A stretch of 19,728 nt of DNA from CALCNS01 sp964425745. GTDB taxonomy: Bacteria > Bacillota > JAAYKD01. Below the pieces are notes generated by a model. It did no database searches, had not been told where the DNA came from, and saw nothing but the letters and a program-made list of their open reading frames with translations. The stretch is from positions 1 to 19,728 of the forward strand of contig CAYRNW010000036.1 of the NCBI GenBank assembly GCA_964425745.1, in the 5' to 3' direction. Both the position numbers and the translations under genes were made by a program. Every line of letters starts with the position of its first letter. Position 1 is the first letter of the stretch. This document shows, piece by piece, positions 6,820 to 15,051 of the stretch.

Positions 6820-8322
6820 GTGAACAAAGAAGAAACATTACAAAGCTTTCGAGCATATCAGCGCAAAATTGCCAGCCAACGTTATATTGGTTTTCTAATC
6901 GGCTGGGATGCCGCAACAGAAGCTCCTCGTAAAAGTGTACAATACCGAGCCCAAATCCAAGGAGAATTAGCGGCCGAGCAGTTTGCCTACCAAATGAACC
7001 CTGCCAATATCGCCTTATTAGAGGAAATCACTCAGGGGGATTTTGCGGAAGCAGATCAGATTTCAGCCAAAAAATATTTGAAAACCATCAACAAAATCCG
7101 CTACATTCCCGCAGAGGAGTATGTTCAGGCTGCCCGAAACCGCTCCATCATTGCCCGCGTATGGGAAGAAGCCAAACGCACCAACGATTATGGATGCTTT
7201 GCACCCCACTTAGAACGCTTTCTCAACGATGTCAAATCTTCCCTGTCCTACCGTGGAATCAAAGAGGAAGACTACTTTGCTACTCTGATCGATGACAACG
7301 AAGAAGGAATGACGCTGGAAAAATACGACCATTTCTTTGGCGCTTTAAAAGACGAGTTGGTTCCTTTTACGCAACATTGCTTGACTGAAGGGCGGAAGAT
7401 TGAAGATACCGCTTTATATATCCCGGTTTCTCGTGCCAGCCAAGAGGCAATCGTGCAATACATGGTGGAAACCTTCCATTTTGATTTGCAAGCCGGTGTC
7501 GTCAAAACCAGCGCGCATCCGTTTACCACCGGTTCGGGATCCCCGACCGATGTTCGTTTTACGGTTCGCTACAATGAAAACTATTTCCCCGGTGCCATGA
7601 TGGCGGCCATGCACGAAATGGGACACGCGCTTCACAGCCAACAAGGCAATCCGGCCTATGCGGGTACCAATTTAAATGGAGGTCCTTCAGCAGGAATCGG
7701 GGAGTCCCAATCACGTTTCTATGAAAATTATATCGGACGTAGCCAAGCTTTCTGGCAAACTCATTTTGCGGCGCTGCAAAAATTCATTCCGGAACTCTAT
7801 GATTATTCCGCCAATGATTTTTGGCGCATGCTCAACCGAAGCAAAGCCGTCTTGACCCGTATTGAAGCCGATGAATTGACTTACCCGTTGCATATCATTC
7901 TGCGCTACGAAATCGAGCGTGCTATCTTTGCGGGTGAAGCAAAAGTCAAAGACTTACCCGAAATTTGGAATACCAAATCTGCAGAGTATTTAGGCGTAGT
8001 CCCTCAGACCGACACCGAAGGCGTGCTACAAGATGTTCATTGGGGTGGAAATGTTGGCTTTGGCTATTTCCCCACCTATGCTTTGGGCACCGCATATGCT
8101 GCTCAGTTTGACGCAGCTCTACGCAAGGATTTGGACGTCGATCATTTGATCCGAGAAAACAAAATTGACACCATCAATTTGTGGTTAAAGGATAAGATCC
8201 ATTTTAGCTGCGGTATGAAAACACCGGAGCAGATTCTCATGGAAGTCACCGGCGAGCCCTTTAATGTCCAATACTATTTGGACTACCTAAAAAACAAATA
8301 CACCCAGATCTACTTCTCTTAA
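6820..8322 (+). CDS. M32 family metallocarboxypeptidase (carboxypeptidase Taq type)
   Basis: 500 residues, the usual M32 length, cytoplasmic (no signal peptide). It removes C-terminal amino acids from peptides using one divalent metal. The zinc motif HEMGH is at residues 265-269, with Glu295 in GESQSRFYEN as third ligand. Other family blocks are present in order: SAHPFTTG, DVRFTVRY, the IEADELTYPLHIILRYEIE segment, and LQDVHWGGNVGFGYFPTY. The start is GTG at 6820 with AAGGAAAGGA upstream; the extended -10 promoter fits. It is followed after 22 bases by a permease gene in the same direction, so the two may form an operon, perhaps for peptide or amino-acid use. Confidence 0.93.
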   Translation: MNKEETLQSFRAYQRKIASQRYIGFLIGWDAATEAPRKSVQYRAQIQGELAAEQFAYQMNPANIALLEEITQGDFAEADQISAKKYLKTINKIRYIPAEEYVQAARNRSIIARVWEEAKRTNDYGCFAPHLERFLNDVKSSLSYRGIKEEDYFATLIDDNEEGMTLEKYDHFFGALKDELVPFTQHCLTEGRKIEDTALYIPVSRASQEAIVQYMVETFHFDLQAGVVKTSAHPFTTGSGSPTDVRFTVRYNENYFPGAMMAAMHEMGHALHSQQGNPAYAGTNLNGGPSAGIGESQSRFYENYIGRSQAFWQTHFAALQKFIPELYDYSANDFWRMLNRSKAVLTRIEADELTYPLHIILRYEIERAIFAGEAKVKDLPEIWNTKSAEYLGVVPQTDTEGVLQDVHWGGNVGFGYFPTYALGTAYAAQFDAALRKDLDVDHLIRENKIDTINLWLKDKIHFSCGMKTPEQILMEVTGEPFNVQYYLDYLKNKYTQIYFS

Positions 8323-8344
8323 GAGCGAGGCGAAAGGGTATTCT

Positions 8345-9664
8345 ATGATTTATGCTGCTGCTCTATTTATCATAACCTATCTTTTAATGCTAGCATTTCC
8401 AAAAATCCGCCCCAAGATTGTTCTTCTCTCCGCTAGCTTGTTTATTCTCATGGGTTATGCAGGGTTCTTCCCTCTTGATTTACAATCTGCCTTGAAAGCT
8501 GTCGATTACAATGTTTTATTGATGATCGGGGGAACGATGGGCATCGTTTCCTTATTTATCGAAAGCAAAATGCCTCTACGCCTAGCAGAAATTCTCATCA
8601 CCAAAGTACCAAACATTCAATTAGCCGTTACTGCTTTAGCCTTGTTTGCCGGTATCATTAGTGCTTTTGTCGATAACGTAGCAACGGTGCTTATGGTAGC
8701 TCCCATTGGATTAGCCATCAGTCGAAAACTGCGAATTTCGCCGGTTCCTGTGCTGATTGCGATTGCTGTCTCTTCGAATTTACAAGGAGCCGCCACTTTG
8801 GTGGGTGATACGACCAGTATCTTATTGGGTGGCTTTGCTCAAATGAGCTTCTTCGATTTTTTTTGGATGCAAGGCAAGTTGGGGATTTTCTGGGCTGTAG
8901 AATTAGGGGCATTGGCCTCCATGTTTATCCTGTTATTCTTATTCCGCAAAGAAAAAACACCCATTACGGCGCACGTAGAAACCCATGTAGAAGATGGATT
9001 CCCGACTCAACTCTTGATCATGACCGTGTTGCTCCTAATCGTAGCTTCATTTTTACCAATGCCGGCAGATCCAATCGTTGCTACTTTATATTCTCTACGG
9101 AGTGGACTGATTTGTCTTACGCTCTGTTTGATTGGTGTTTTGCGGGCAAGCTTTCGAACCAAGAGCGCTACTCCATGGAAAAAACTCTGGAAAGACTTAG
9201 ATAAAGACACCTTGCTGCTTTTGTTCGGCTTATTTATTGTTATTGAAGGCATTCGATCTGCAGGAGTGATCGACGCCATCGCCCAGCTTTTTTATCATCT
9301 GGCAGGCGACGATCCTTTCCTTCTCTATACGCTCATCGTGTTTGCTTCTGTCATCTTATCGGCATTTATTGACAACATTCCATATGTGGCAACGATGTTA
9401 CCGGTCGTTCAATCCATTGCCGCATTAATGAATCAAGGTGCGGGTATAGCCCCCTATGTCTTCTATTTTGGCCTTTTATCTGGCGCTACTCTTGGGGGAA
9501 ACTTAACTCCTATAGGAGCTTCGGCAAATATCACCGCCATAGGAATTCTTCGAAAAAATGGTGAGGAAGTAGGTCTCAAGGATTTCTTAAAAATCGGTAT
9601 TCCTTTTACTTTGACAGCGGTTTCTGTGGGCTATATCTTTATATGGTTCGTCTGGGGCGTGTAA
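8345..9664 (+). CDS. ArsB/NhaD/SLC13-like ion transporter superfamily permease
   Basis: 439 residues and highly hydrophobic, with about eleven or twelve membrane spans. Two pseudo-repeat motifs typical of this superfamily are visible: SAFVDNVATVLMVAP near residue 105 and SAFIDNIPYVATMLPV near residue 340, each with a nearby Gly/Ser-rich stretch (NLQGAATLVGDTTS and GATLGGNLTPIGASANI). The Asp-Asn pairs and the NLTPIGASAN motif are the ones used for ion or anion handling in ArsB, NhaD and citrate or dicarboxylate carriers. No ars or nha gene is near, so the substrate is open; an organic anion or Na+/H+ exchange are both possible. AAAGGG lies six bases before the ATG. The gene is followed by a bidirectional terminator. 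Confidence 0.83.
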   Translation: MIYAAALFIITYLLMLAFPKIRPKIVLLSASLFILMGYAGFFPLDLQSALKAVDYNVLLMIGGTMGIVSLFIESKMPLRLAEILITKVPNIQLAVTALALFAGIISAFVDNVATVLMVAPIGLAISRKLRISPVPVLIAIAVSSNLQGAATLVGDTTSILLGGFAQMSFFDFFWMQGKLGIFWAVELGALASMFILLFLFRKEKTPITAHVETHVEDGFPTQLLIMTVLLLIVASFLPMPADPIVATLYSLRSGLICLTLCLIGVLRASFRTKSATPWKKLWKDLDKDTLLLLFGLFIVIEGIRSAGVIDAIAQLFYHLAGDDPFLLYTLIVFASVILSAFIDNIPYVATMLPVVQSIAALMNQGAGIAPYVFYFGLLSGATLGGNLTPIGASANITAIGILRKNGEEVGLKDFLKIGIPFTLTAVSVGYIFIWFVWGV

Positions 9665-9689
9665 ATCATAGGATTTTTCAAATAAAATA

Positions 9690-9730
9690 AGCCATCGGGG
9701 TACTCTCACGAGTATCCGATGGCTATTTTT
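9690..9730. terminator. Bidirectional terminator between the permease and desulfoferrodoxin genes
   Basis: The stem AGCCATCGGGGTACTC pairs with GAGTATCCGATGGCT (one bulge, loop TCAC), flanked by ATTTTT on the right and an A/T-rich stretch on the left. It lies between two converging genes and can end both transcripts. Confidence 0.9.
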
Positions 9731-9737
9731 CATTTGT

Positions 9738-10121
9738 CTAGACGGTGGCTTTCCACAGGCCGTGGAGGTTGCAATATTCATATGCAGCCACGACTGTTTC
9801 TCCCTCAGCTAACGCAAACACAGTTTCCGGAGCTTCACCGGGCTGTAACGCCATGCGATGATATCCTTTATTGGTTTGAATATAGATCCACGGAATATAA
9901 TGTGCCGGGATCATGGGATGAGCAACAGCGCCCACTTTAACTTTAACGGTTTGACCTTCTACTTCAATCACAGGAATATGTTTTTCGTAGGCAGCTTCTA
10001 CCGTATTGCCGACTAATTCGGTCATAGGTTGGCCGCAGCAAATCATCTCCACACCGGAGTTATGAATGCTTTCTACTAAGTTACCACAGATTTCGCAAAT
10101 GAAAAATTGAGCATCTTTCAT
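9738..10121 (-). CDS. dfx: Desulfoferrodoxin (two-iron superoxide reductase)
   Basis: 127 residues, the standard length. It reduces superoxide to peroxide without making oxygen, a cytoplasmic defence typical of anaerobes. The N-terminal rubredoxin-like Fe(Cys)4 site is complete: Cys9, Cys12, Cys28, Cys29 (CEIC and CC). The catalytic site is complete: His48, His68, His74, Cys117 and His120, with Lys47 next to His48 in the conserved EKHIP motif. His48/68/74 match the positions I recall for the classical desulfoferrodoxin. ATG 10121 is preferred to longer in-frame starts because the domain begins there and AAAGGGG lies upstream. It follows a possible 42-residue ORF and the ornithine-cyclodeaminase-like gene on the same strand; an internal promoter at 10223-10251 may also drive it. 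Confidence 0.96.
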   Translation of the reverse strand: MKDAQFFICEICGNLVESIHNSGVEMICCGQPMTELVGNTVEAAYEKHIPVIEVEGQTVKVKVGAVAHPMIPAHYIPWIYIQTNKGYHRMALQPGEAPETVFALAEGETVVAAYEYCNLHGLWKATV

Positions 10122-10143
10122 TAAATCATCCCCTTTACTATTG

Positions 10144-10272
10144 TTATTTTTTGACAGATTCAATATCTGCCTGACAGTTCTCCATAGAACGAACAAGTTC
10201 TTTGAGGAGTTCCGTCATATCTATGATAACAGGTATGCGAATAAATTGCAAGTCAATCTCTTTGAAATTCAT
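10144..10272 (-). CDS. Possible small protein, 42 residues, unknown
   Basis: An open frame begins MNFKEIDLQFIRIP and ends ADIESVKK. It fills the only gap in this minus-strand unit, 18 bases after the ornithine-cyclodeaminase-like stop and 22 bases before the desulfoferrodoxin ATG, a spacing typical of a real operon member. The C-terminal half (TELLKELVRSMENCQADIESVKK region) would form an amphipathic, charged helix. Against it: no good ribosome site precedes the ATG, and a good promoter-like sequence lies inside the frame. A shorter in-frame start at 10218 also exists but would sit right at the predicted transcription start. I do not recognise the protein. Confidence 0.35.
   Translation of the reverse strand: MNFKEIDLQFIRIPVIIDMTELLKELVRSMENCQADIESVKK
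10223..10251 (-). promoter_or_regulatory. Putative internal promoter upstream of desulfoferrodoxin
   Basis: Minus strand: -35 TTGCAA (10246-10251), 17-base spacer, -10 TATCAT (10223-10228) preceded by TGT, giving an extended -10. It would allow desulfoferrodoxin to be made independently of the upstream genes, with a leader of about 95 bases. It lies inside the candidate 42-residue ORF, so at most one of the two readings may matter. Confidence 0.55.
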
Positions 10273-10290
10273 CAATATTTAACAAGATGA

Positions 10291-11259
10291 TTAGAACTCT
10301 AATGGGGACACTACATCCAGCTGTTCAAGTTTCCGTAGGATCGTTCGTGCTGCGATCAGATCAAAGAGGGCAATACCAACCGATTTAAAGACCGTTTGCT
10401 CTTGCTGCAACTGCTGAAGTCGCGGTTTTTCGACCATCCATTGCGAAAAAGCAGTAACTTTGTCAGGCTGTAACCATCCTTGTTCTAAAGGGATGACCAG
10501 GTCTCCACTCTCTTCCGTTGCATATAAGGTATCGACAAAAACCTGTTGCGCATTTGCCATGGCAACCGGCGGTAATTCCCTTCGTTCCGGCTGATAGGTC
10601 CCAATAGCAACAATATGCTTGCCTTCAAATAGCGAAGGATCATTGGAAAGAACCGGTTGAGCTGAAGTAGTACAGGTCACGATAATATCGGCCGCTCGAG
10701 CTGCAACTTCCGCATTGGGGCAAATTACAACTTGAAGATTGGGTTTTTTGTTCAAAATTCTGCTTTTATAAAGTTCCGCAGTGATGGGATTGGCATCGTA
10801 GACAAAAACCTCTTCAATATCGCGTATTGCGGTAATGGCTAAAGTCTGATAAAACCCTTGTGCCCCTGCCCCAATCACCGCCAGTGTCCGGCTACTTGGT
10901 TTCGATAAGTACTTACAAGATAATCCTCCCAAGGCACCGGTTCGCATACCGGTTACAGCCGCGCCATTGAGAATCGCTTTGAGCTCTCCACTTTCTGCAT
11001 CGTGCAGCAAAACTGTTGCCAGAGTCGTAGGGAGATTCTTTTCTGAATTACCGGGACAGGTCGACAATAATTTGACCGAATATTCTTTTTCCATAAAGCA
11101 AGGCATGATTAGTGCTACATTGTCTCCAAAAGTGTGATGCATTCGTTCTGGCATTTCATAAGCACCGGATTCTTGAATTTGGAACGCCTCTTCCATGGCT
11201 AAAATCATTTCATCCATGGTCATGTGTTCTTCCATGTGATCACGTCGAATCAGTAGCAT
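10291..11259 (-). CDS. Ornithine cyclodeaminase / mu-crystallin family protein
   Basis: 322 residues, the usual family length. The NAD(P)-binding Rossmann motif is VIGAGAQG near residues 128-135. The substrate-side blocks KLLSTCPGN (Lys63) and NGAAVTGMRTGALGGLSCKYL (Arg106) and the later GTYQPERRELP segment are typical of the family. Members include ornithine cyclodeaminase, alanine dehydrogenase of archaeal type and ketimine reductases; sequence alone does not choose. The upstream VanY-like D,D-carboxypeptidase gene (18 bases away) makes an alanine- or imine-related role worth considering, but this is a guess. The ribosome site GTAGGAGGG lies just before the ATG. Cytoplasmic. Confidence 0.85.
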   Translation of the reverse strand: MLLIRRDHMEEHMTMDEMILAMEEAFQIQESGAYEMPERMHHTFGDNVALIMPCFMEKEYSVKLLSTCPGNSEKNLPTTLATVLLHDAESGELKAILNGAAVTGMRTGALGGLSCKYLSKPSSRTLAVIGAGAQGFYQTLAITAIRDIEEVFVYDANPITAELYKSRILNKKPNLQVVICPNAEVAARAADIIVTCTTSAQPVLSNDPSLFEGKHIVAIGTYQPERRELPPVAMANAQQVFVDTLYATEESGDLVIPLEQGWLQPDKVTAFSQWMVEKPRLQQLQQEQTVFKSVGIALFDLIAARTILRKLEQLDVVSPLEF

Positions 11260-11277
11260 ATCGATCCCTCCTACTTA

Positions 11278-12081
11278 TTATGGATAAAGCTCAAAATACT
11301 CTTCCAAACAAATTTCCTCTTCCATGATTACAGTCGCCACTTCAACCCCTACGAATCGAAAATGCCATGGTTCAAAGCCAATCCCAGTAACCTCAGTTTT
11401 ATCTTTGGGATATCTCAAAATGAAACCATATTCATGTGCATGCTCTTTTAACCAAATGGCCGCCGGGTCCTCGGCAAAATCGGCAGTCAAGCCTTTCCCA
11501 GCTACTAACCAGTCGTAGGACACAATATCCGCGGCTAATCCTGTTTGATGCTCACTGGTACCGGGGATAGCCACCCAACGACCGGCTTCTTCAGTCGCTT
11601 GTACTTGCGAGTATCCCATGGTCAGATAGGTTTGGATTTCCTGTTGATATAAGTATTGTTGCAAGTCGGCACCTCGATACGCCGAAACCAGTCTCAGCTG
11701 AATGCCATCGGCACCGGCTGCTTGGATCATCTCCTGGATGAAAGGCACAACACGGGCATCTAACTCATAGGTTCCATCGACACTGGCTAAGCTTTCAGGT
11801 TCAAAGGACAGTGAGATTGGATTTTGCTTGTTGACTAAAATCATGTTCCAGTCTGTATTCGAACCCTCAGGATCATCTGGCTCTTCCGGGAGTGGATCGG
11901 GGGTGGGGTTGGGCAAAGGATCGGGTGTAGGATTTGGTAGTGGATCCGGCTCAACAATGGGCTCTTCCGATACCGGTGGAATTTCGGCAGCTACCGGTGG
12001 GTCTGGTAACAACATCCCTACCGCGGTCAAGATGATCAAACAACATACGGCCAAAATTAGCCGTTTCCATTCACGATTCAT
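11278..12081 (-). CDS. VanY-like D-alanyl-D-alanine carboxypeptidase with Pro-rich linker
   Basis: 267 residues. A short basic start and one hydrophobic segment (about residues 8-25) form a signal anchor, so the protein is probably outside the membrane. Residues about 45-68 are a Pro/Asp/Asn linker built from an eight-residue repeat (PDPLPNPT). The peptidase domain (about 85-250) has the VanY/DdcY motifs: SAYRG (133-137), GTSEHQTGLAAD with His178 and Asp185, and EPWHFR with Glu237 and His240. These are the zinc ligands and catalytic Glu of D,D-peptidases of family M15B. It would cut terminal D-Ala from peptidoglycan stems. No van regulatory genes are near, so vancomycin resistance is not implied. 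First gene of its unit, behind the promoter at 12114-12143; AAAGAGG precedes the ATG. Confidence 0.9.
   Translation of the reverse strand: MNREWKRLILAVCCLIILTAVGMLLPDPPVAAEIPPVSEEPIVEPDPLPNPTPDPLPNPTPDPLPEEPDDPEGSNTDWNMILVNKQNPISLSFEPESLASVDGTYELDARVVPFIQEMIQAAGADGIQLRLVSAYRGADLQQYLYQQEIQTYLTMGYSQVQATEEAGRWVAIPGTSEHQTGLAADIVSYDWLVAGKGLTADFAEDPAAIWLKEHAHEYGFILRYPKDKTEVTGIGFEPWHFRFVGVEVATVIMEEEICLEEYFELYP
11887..11949 (-). repeat. 24-bp tandem repeat coding the Pro-rich linker
   Basis: About two and a half units of a 24-base repeat encode PDPLPNPT twice and then PDPLP in the VanY-like protein. The copies differ at several third positions, so the repeat is not very recent. Such linkers space a wall enzyme from the membrane. 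Confidence 0.8.
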
Positions 12082-12113
12082 GGTATCGTACCTCTTTCTG
12101 ATCGAATCACTTT

Positions 12114-12143
12114 ATTTTAACATAGTTAGCCAATCTTTGTCAC
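12114..12143 (-). promoter_or_regulatory. Promoter of the VanY-like/ornithine-cyclodeaminase-like unit
   Basis: Minus strand: -35 GTGACA (12138-12143), 18-base spacer, -10 TAAAAT (12114-12119) preceded by TGT, giving an extended -10. It lies about 33 bases before the VanY-like ATG. Confidence 0.5.
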
Positions 12144-12264
12144 CTTTCGTTTCCCATGATCCAGATTTTATTCATCTTACCTCAAAGGAAGGAACCCCGA
12201 TACAAGAAAAAGAATCTATAACAACGACCCGCATCGGGTTATTCCCGAGAAAGGATGGTTAGGC

Positions 12265-13380
12265 TTGAAAAAATACCGCACCTGGATTGCAGCTCTATTC
12301 ACATTTCTCAGTGCTCTTGTCTTGGTTCAATATGCGAAAAGCAATCCCCTTTGGACGGAGCACGTTTATAGTCGCAATATTTATCCTGTAATCGCCATCG
12401 GTTTACAATTCCTGCACCGTTATCTGCCGTTTTCTTTAGCTGAACTCAGCCTGATCTTTGGCGTACTTTTTGCCGCTCAATGGCTTTTTCGGCGCATCCT
12501 TCAAATTCGGCGATTAACCAAAGAAACAAGCTCCGTTAGAGATATTCTCATTTCAACAAGTGGTACTGTTTTTTGGTCGATTTCTTTGCTGATTCTTGCT
12601 TTTCAGCTGTTCTGGGGACTGAATTACTATCGTTTACCTTTATCGGAACAATTAAATCTCCCCGTAGAAGAAACCGAGCCCGAGGTTTTACAAAGCATTT
12701 TACTGGAACTGATTCAAGAAACCAATGTGCTTCGTCAAGAGATGAAAGAATCCCCCAATGGAAGTATGGAGCTCTCAGGACCGGTATTGTATTATCTCCA
12801 AAAAGCACCGGAGTGGTATCAAACCGGTTTGTTTTCAGAGCAATTTGCTATTTTACCATTAACTTCAGCAGCAAAACCCATCATTTTCTCCGGCTTAATG
12901 TCATATACACAAATTGTAGGCGTTTATTTTCCCTATACCGGAGAGGCAAACATCAATTTGAATGTGCCGGATTATCAGATTTTAGCAACGATGGCTCATG
13001 AAATTGCTCACCGGCATGGGTATGCACGCGAAGACGAGGCCAATTTCTTGGCGTGGCTGGTTTGTCACCAATCCTATATCAGTCCCGAAGCCCAATATAG
13101 TGGCAATATGTTAGCTTTAGCCTATGGTCTCAATGCTTTTCATCAAGCAGCACCGGAACAGTATCCATCTGTATATAATCAGTTGAGCGAAGCAGTGAAG
13201 CGGGATTTTGCCTTTGGTCGGTCTTTCTGGGAACAGTATGAAGGTCCTGTAGAGCAAATTTCTACTGAAGTCAATCAACAATACTTACAAAGCAATGATC
13301 AACCCGACGGTGTTCAAAGCTATGGTCGCATGGTAGACTTGCTGATCGCATATTATCGTAGCGTTCAGCCGAAATCATAA
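12265..13380 (+). CDS. DUF3810-like membrane-anchored zincin
   Basis: 371 residues. Three hydrophobic segments in the first 120 residues (near 8-25, 45-75 and 90-115) anchor the protein. The C-terminal part carries MAHEIAHRHGYAREDEANFLAW, with His245, Glu246 and His249 as a zinc motif and Glu258 as third ligand, preceded by VYFPYTGEANINLNVPD. This layout fits the DUF3810 family of putative metallopeptidases; the substrate is unknown. The start is TTG at 12265, with AAAGGATGG upstream and the KKYRTWIAALF membrane start directly following; no better ATG is in frame nearby. Its stop is 17 bases before the D-aminoacylase gene, so the two form an operon, which hints at peptide or wall-fragment processing (inference). 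Confidence 0.8.
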   Translation: MKKYRTWIAALFTFLSALVLVQYAKSNPLWTEHVYSRNIYPVIAIGLQFLHRYLPFSLAELSLIFGVLFAAQWLFRRILQIRRLTKETSSVRDILISTSGTVFWSISLLILAFQLFWGLNYYRLPLSEQLNLPVEETEPEVLQSILLELIQETNVLRQEMKESPNGSMELSGPVLYYLQKAPEWYQTGLFSEQFAILPLTSAAKPIIFSGLMSYTQIVGVYFPYTGEANINLNVPDYQILATMAHEIAHRHGYAREDEANFLAWLVCHQSYISPEAQYSGNMLALAYGLNAFHQAAPEQYPSVYNQLSEAVKRDFAFGRSFWEQYEGPVEQISTEVNQQYLQSNDQPDGVQSYGRMVDLLIAYYRSVQPKS

Positions 13381-13397
13381 AGAAAGAAGGCACGTTC

Positions 13398-15011
13398 ATG
13401 TATGATGTTTTGATCCAAAACGGAACCCTTATCGACGGCAGCGGTCGCAAACGCTTTCGCGGTGATATTGCGATTACAGGGGATCGCATTGCCAAAATTG
13501 CTCCTAAGATCCATGAACCGGCTACCCGAATCATCAATGCAGAAGGTCTTTTTGTCTCTCCGGGTTTCATTGATTATCATAGCCATAGTGACGGCGATGT
13601 GTTATTGAATCCCGACAGTTACAACTTTTTGGAGCAAGGCACGACCACGCAAATCACCGGTCAATGTGGCTCCGGTCCTGCCCCAATGTATGAAAACCTG
13701 GAATACCACGGTCAATACGGCTTAGATCAACAAACCTGGGAAAAGATGACCTCGGTTTGCCAAGATTTCCGTCATTTCATGGATCATGTTGAACAAAGTC
13801 ATTATGGCACGAACTATGCCTTTTATCTGCCGCACGGAAACGTCCGCGGTAAGGTCATGTATTACAGTCCCCAAAAACCCACTGCTGAGCAAATGGAAGC
13901 GATGAAAGCCTTGGTTGCACAGGCCATGGAAGCCGGTTATTTAGGAATGACCACCGGTTTAGTCTATGCCCCTTCGGTCTATGCCGACGTTGAAGAGATT
14001 GCCGAACTCAGCAAGGTTGTCGCTACTTATGGCGGCAGTTATGCTTCCCACATTCGTGGCGAAGGTGACAAAGTGATTCCCTCGGTTGAAGAAGCCATTG
14101 AGGTTGGCCGTCGTGCTCGTGTTCCGGTGATTATTTCACATTTAAAAGTCCTAGGAAAGAACAACCAAGGAAAATCCGGTCACCTCTTGCGTCTCATGGA
14201 AGAAGCGAATCGCGATGGGATTCGAGTGCGAGCCGACCAATATCCGTTTTTAGCCGGTTCTGCTCCTTTCATTGCTCAAATCCCTCCTAAGTATTTGACG
14301 GAAGGGAAAGACAAATTGTTGCAGCGGCTGGCAGATTCGGAATTCCGTAAAACTGTTCTACATTCTATTTTCAATGAAACCGAAGAATTCCAAAGCTCGA
14401 TCTATGAAGCCGGATTTGAAGGTTGTTTCATGGCCGCTGCCCCCAAAACTCCGGAATACATTGGCAAAAATATTGCTGAAATCGCTGCTGAAGAAGGAAA
14501 AGAACCCATGGATGTGGCCTGTGATATCCTCATTGCCAATCAGGGGGAAGTACAGGGCATCTATTTTTCGCAAAATATGGAAGATATGTTGAACATCATT
14601 GCTCATCCTTTAGTCATGGGTGGTTCCGATTGGAGTGATTACACCAAAAAAATCGATCCTGAACAAAAAAGCGGTGGCCATCCTCGAGGGACTGCCACCA
14701 TGGTACGTCGCTTGGAATTACTCCGAGATTATGGTTTACTGAGTTTGGAAAGTGCTATTTACAGTATCACCGGGTTGCCGGCCGATACTTCCGGTTTACA
14801 GGGCATTGGCTTATTGCGAGAAGGCTACCGTGCCGACATCACCATTTTTGATTACGCGAAACTGCATTGCAATGCCGATTTCACCTATCCGTTCCGTAAG
14901 AACGATGGGATTCAAACTGTTTTGGTGGGTGGTCAGGTAGCTGTAGAAAATGGTTTGGCTACGGGTGTAAAGAACGGTATCGTTCTCAAGAAAATTCCAA
15001 AACAGGCCTAA
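13398..15011 (+). CDS. N-acyl-D-amino-acid deacylase (D-aminoacylase family)
   Basis: 537 residues, an amidohydrolase-superfamily protein of normal length for D-aminoacylases. Metal and active-site residues known for the family are found in order: His61 and His63 (DYHSHSD), Cys90 (GQCGSGP), His218 and Glu222 (SHIRGEGD), His248 (ISHLKV) and Asp411 (GGSDWSD). The C-terminal beta part ends with the usual LREGYRADITIFD block. It would free D-amino acids from N-acyl forms; some relatives act on D-Glu or D-Asp derivatives or on dipeptides, so the exact substrate is open. Cytoplasmic. The ribosome site GAAAGAAGG precedes the ATG. Second gene after the DUF3810-like protein and converging with two amino-acid racemase genes, which fits D-amino-acid use. 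Confidence 0.9.
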   Translation: MYDVLIQNGTLIDGSGRKRFRGDIAITGDRIAKIAPKIHEPATRIINAEGLFVSPGFIDYHSHSDGDVLLNPDSYNFLEQGTTTQITGQCGSGPAPMYENLEYHGQYGLDQQTWEKMTSVCQDFRHFMDHVEQSHYGTNYAFYLPHGNVRGKVMYYSPQKPTAEQMEAMKALVAQAMEAGYLGMTTGLVYAPSVYADVEEIAELSKVVATYGGSYASHIRGEGDKVIPSVEEAIEVGRRARVPVIISHLKVLGKNNQGKSGHLLRLMEEANRDGIRVRADQYPFLAGSAPFIAQIPPKYLTEGKDKLLQRLADSEFRKTVLHSIFNETEEFQSSIYEAGFEGCFMAAAPKTPEYIGKNIAEIAAEEGKEPMDVACDILIANQGEVQGIYFSQNMEDMLNIIAHPLVMGGSDWSDYTKKIDPEQKSGGHPRGTATMVRRLELLRDYGLLSLESAIYSITGLPADTSGLQGIGLLREGYRADITIFDYAKLHCNADFTYPFRKNDGIQTVLVGGQVAVENGLATGVKNGIVLKKIPKQA

Positions 15012-15017
15012 TTACAT

Positions 15018-15048
15018 AAAAAAGCTTCCTGCGAAGGAGGCTTTTTTT
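15018..15048. terminator. Bidirectional terminator between D-aminoacylase and racemase genes
   Basis: AAAAAAGCTTCCT pairs with AGGAGGCTTTTTTT around a GCGA loop (one G-T pair). The run of A on the left and T on the right lets it stop transcripts from both sides; the racemase stop codon is four bases away. Confidence 0.92.
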
Positions 15049-15051
15049 GAT

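Noticed and set aside
11278..12081. Vancomycin resistance gene cluster
   Set aside because: Only a VanY-like peptidase is present; no ligase, dehydrogenase, D-Ala-D-Ala dipeptidase or vanRS genes nearby, and such peptidases are common housekeeping genes.
12193..12241. Riboswitch-like fold before the DUF3810-like gene (AACCCCGAT/ATCGGGTT)
   Set aside because: One imperfect 8-bp stem with a long unstructured loop and no known riboswitch core.
11828..12262. Gly/Ser-rich open frame on the plus strand
   Set aside because: It is the antisense of the Pro-rich repeat in the VanY-like gene; no ribosome site or family match.
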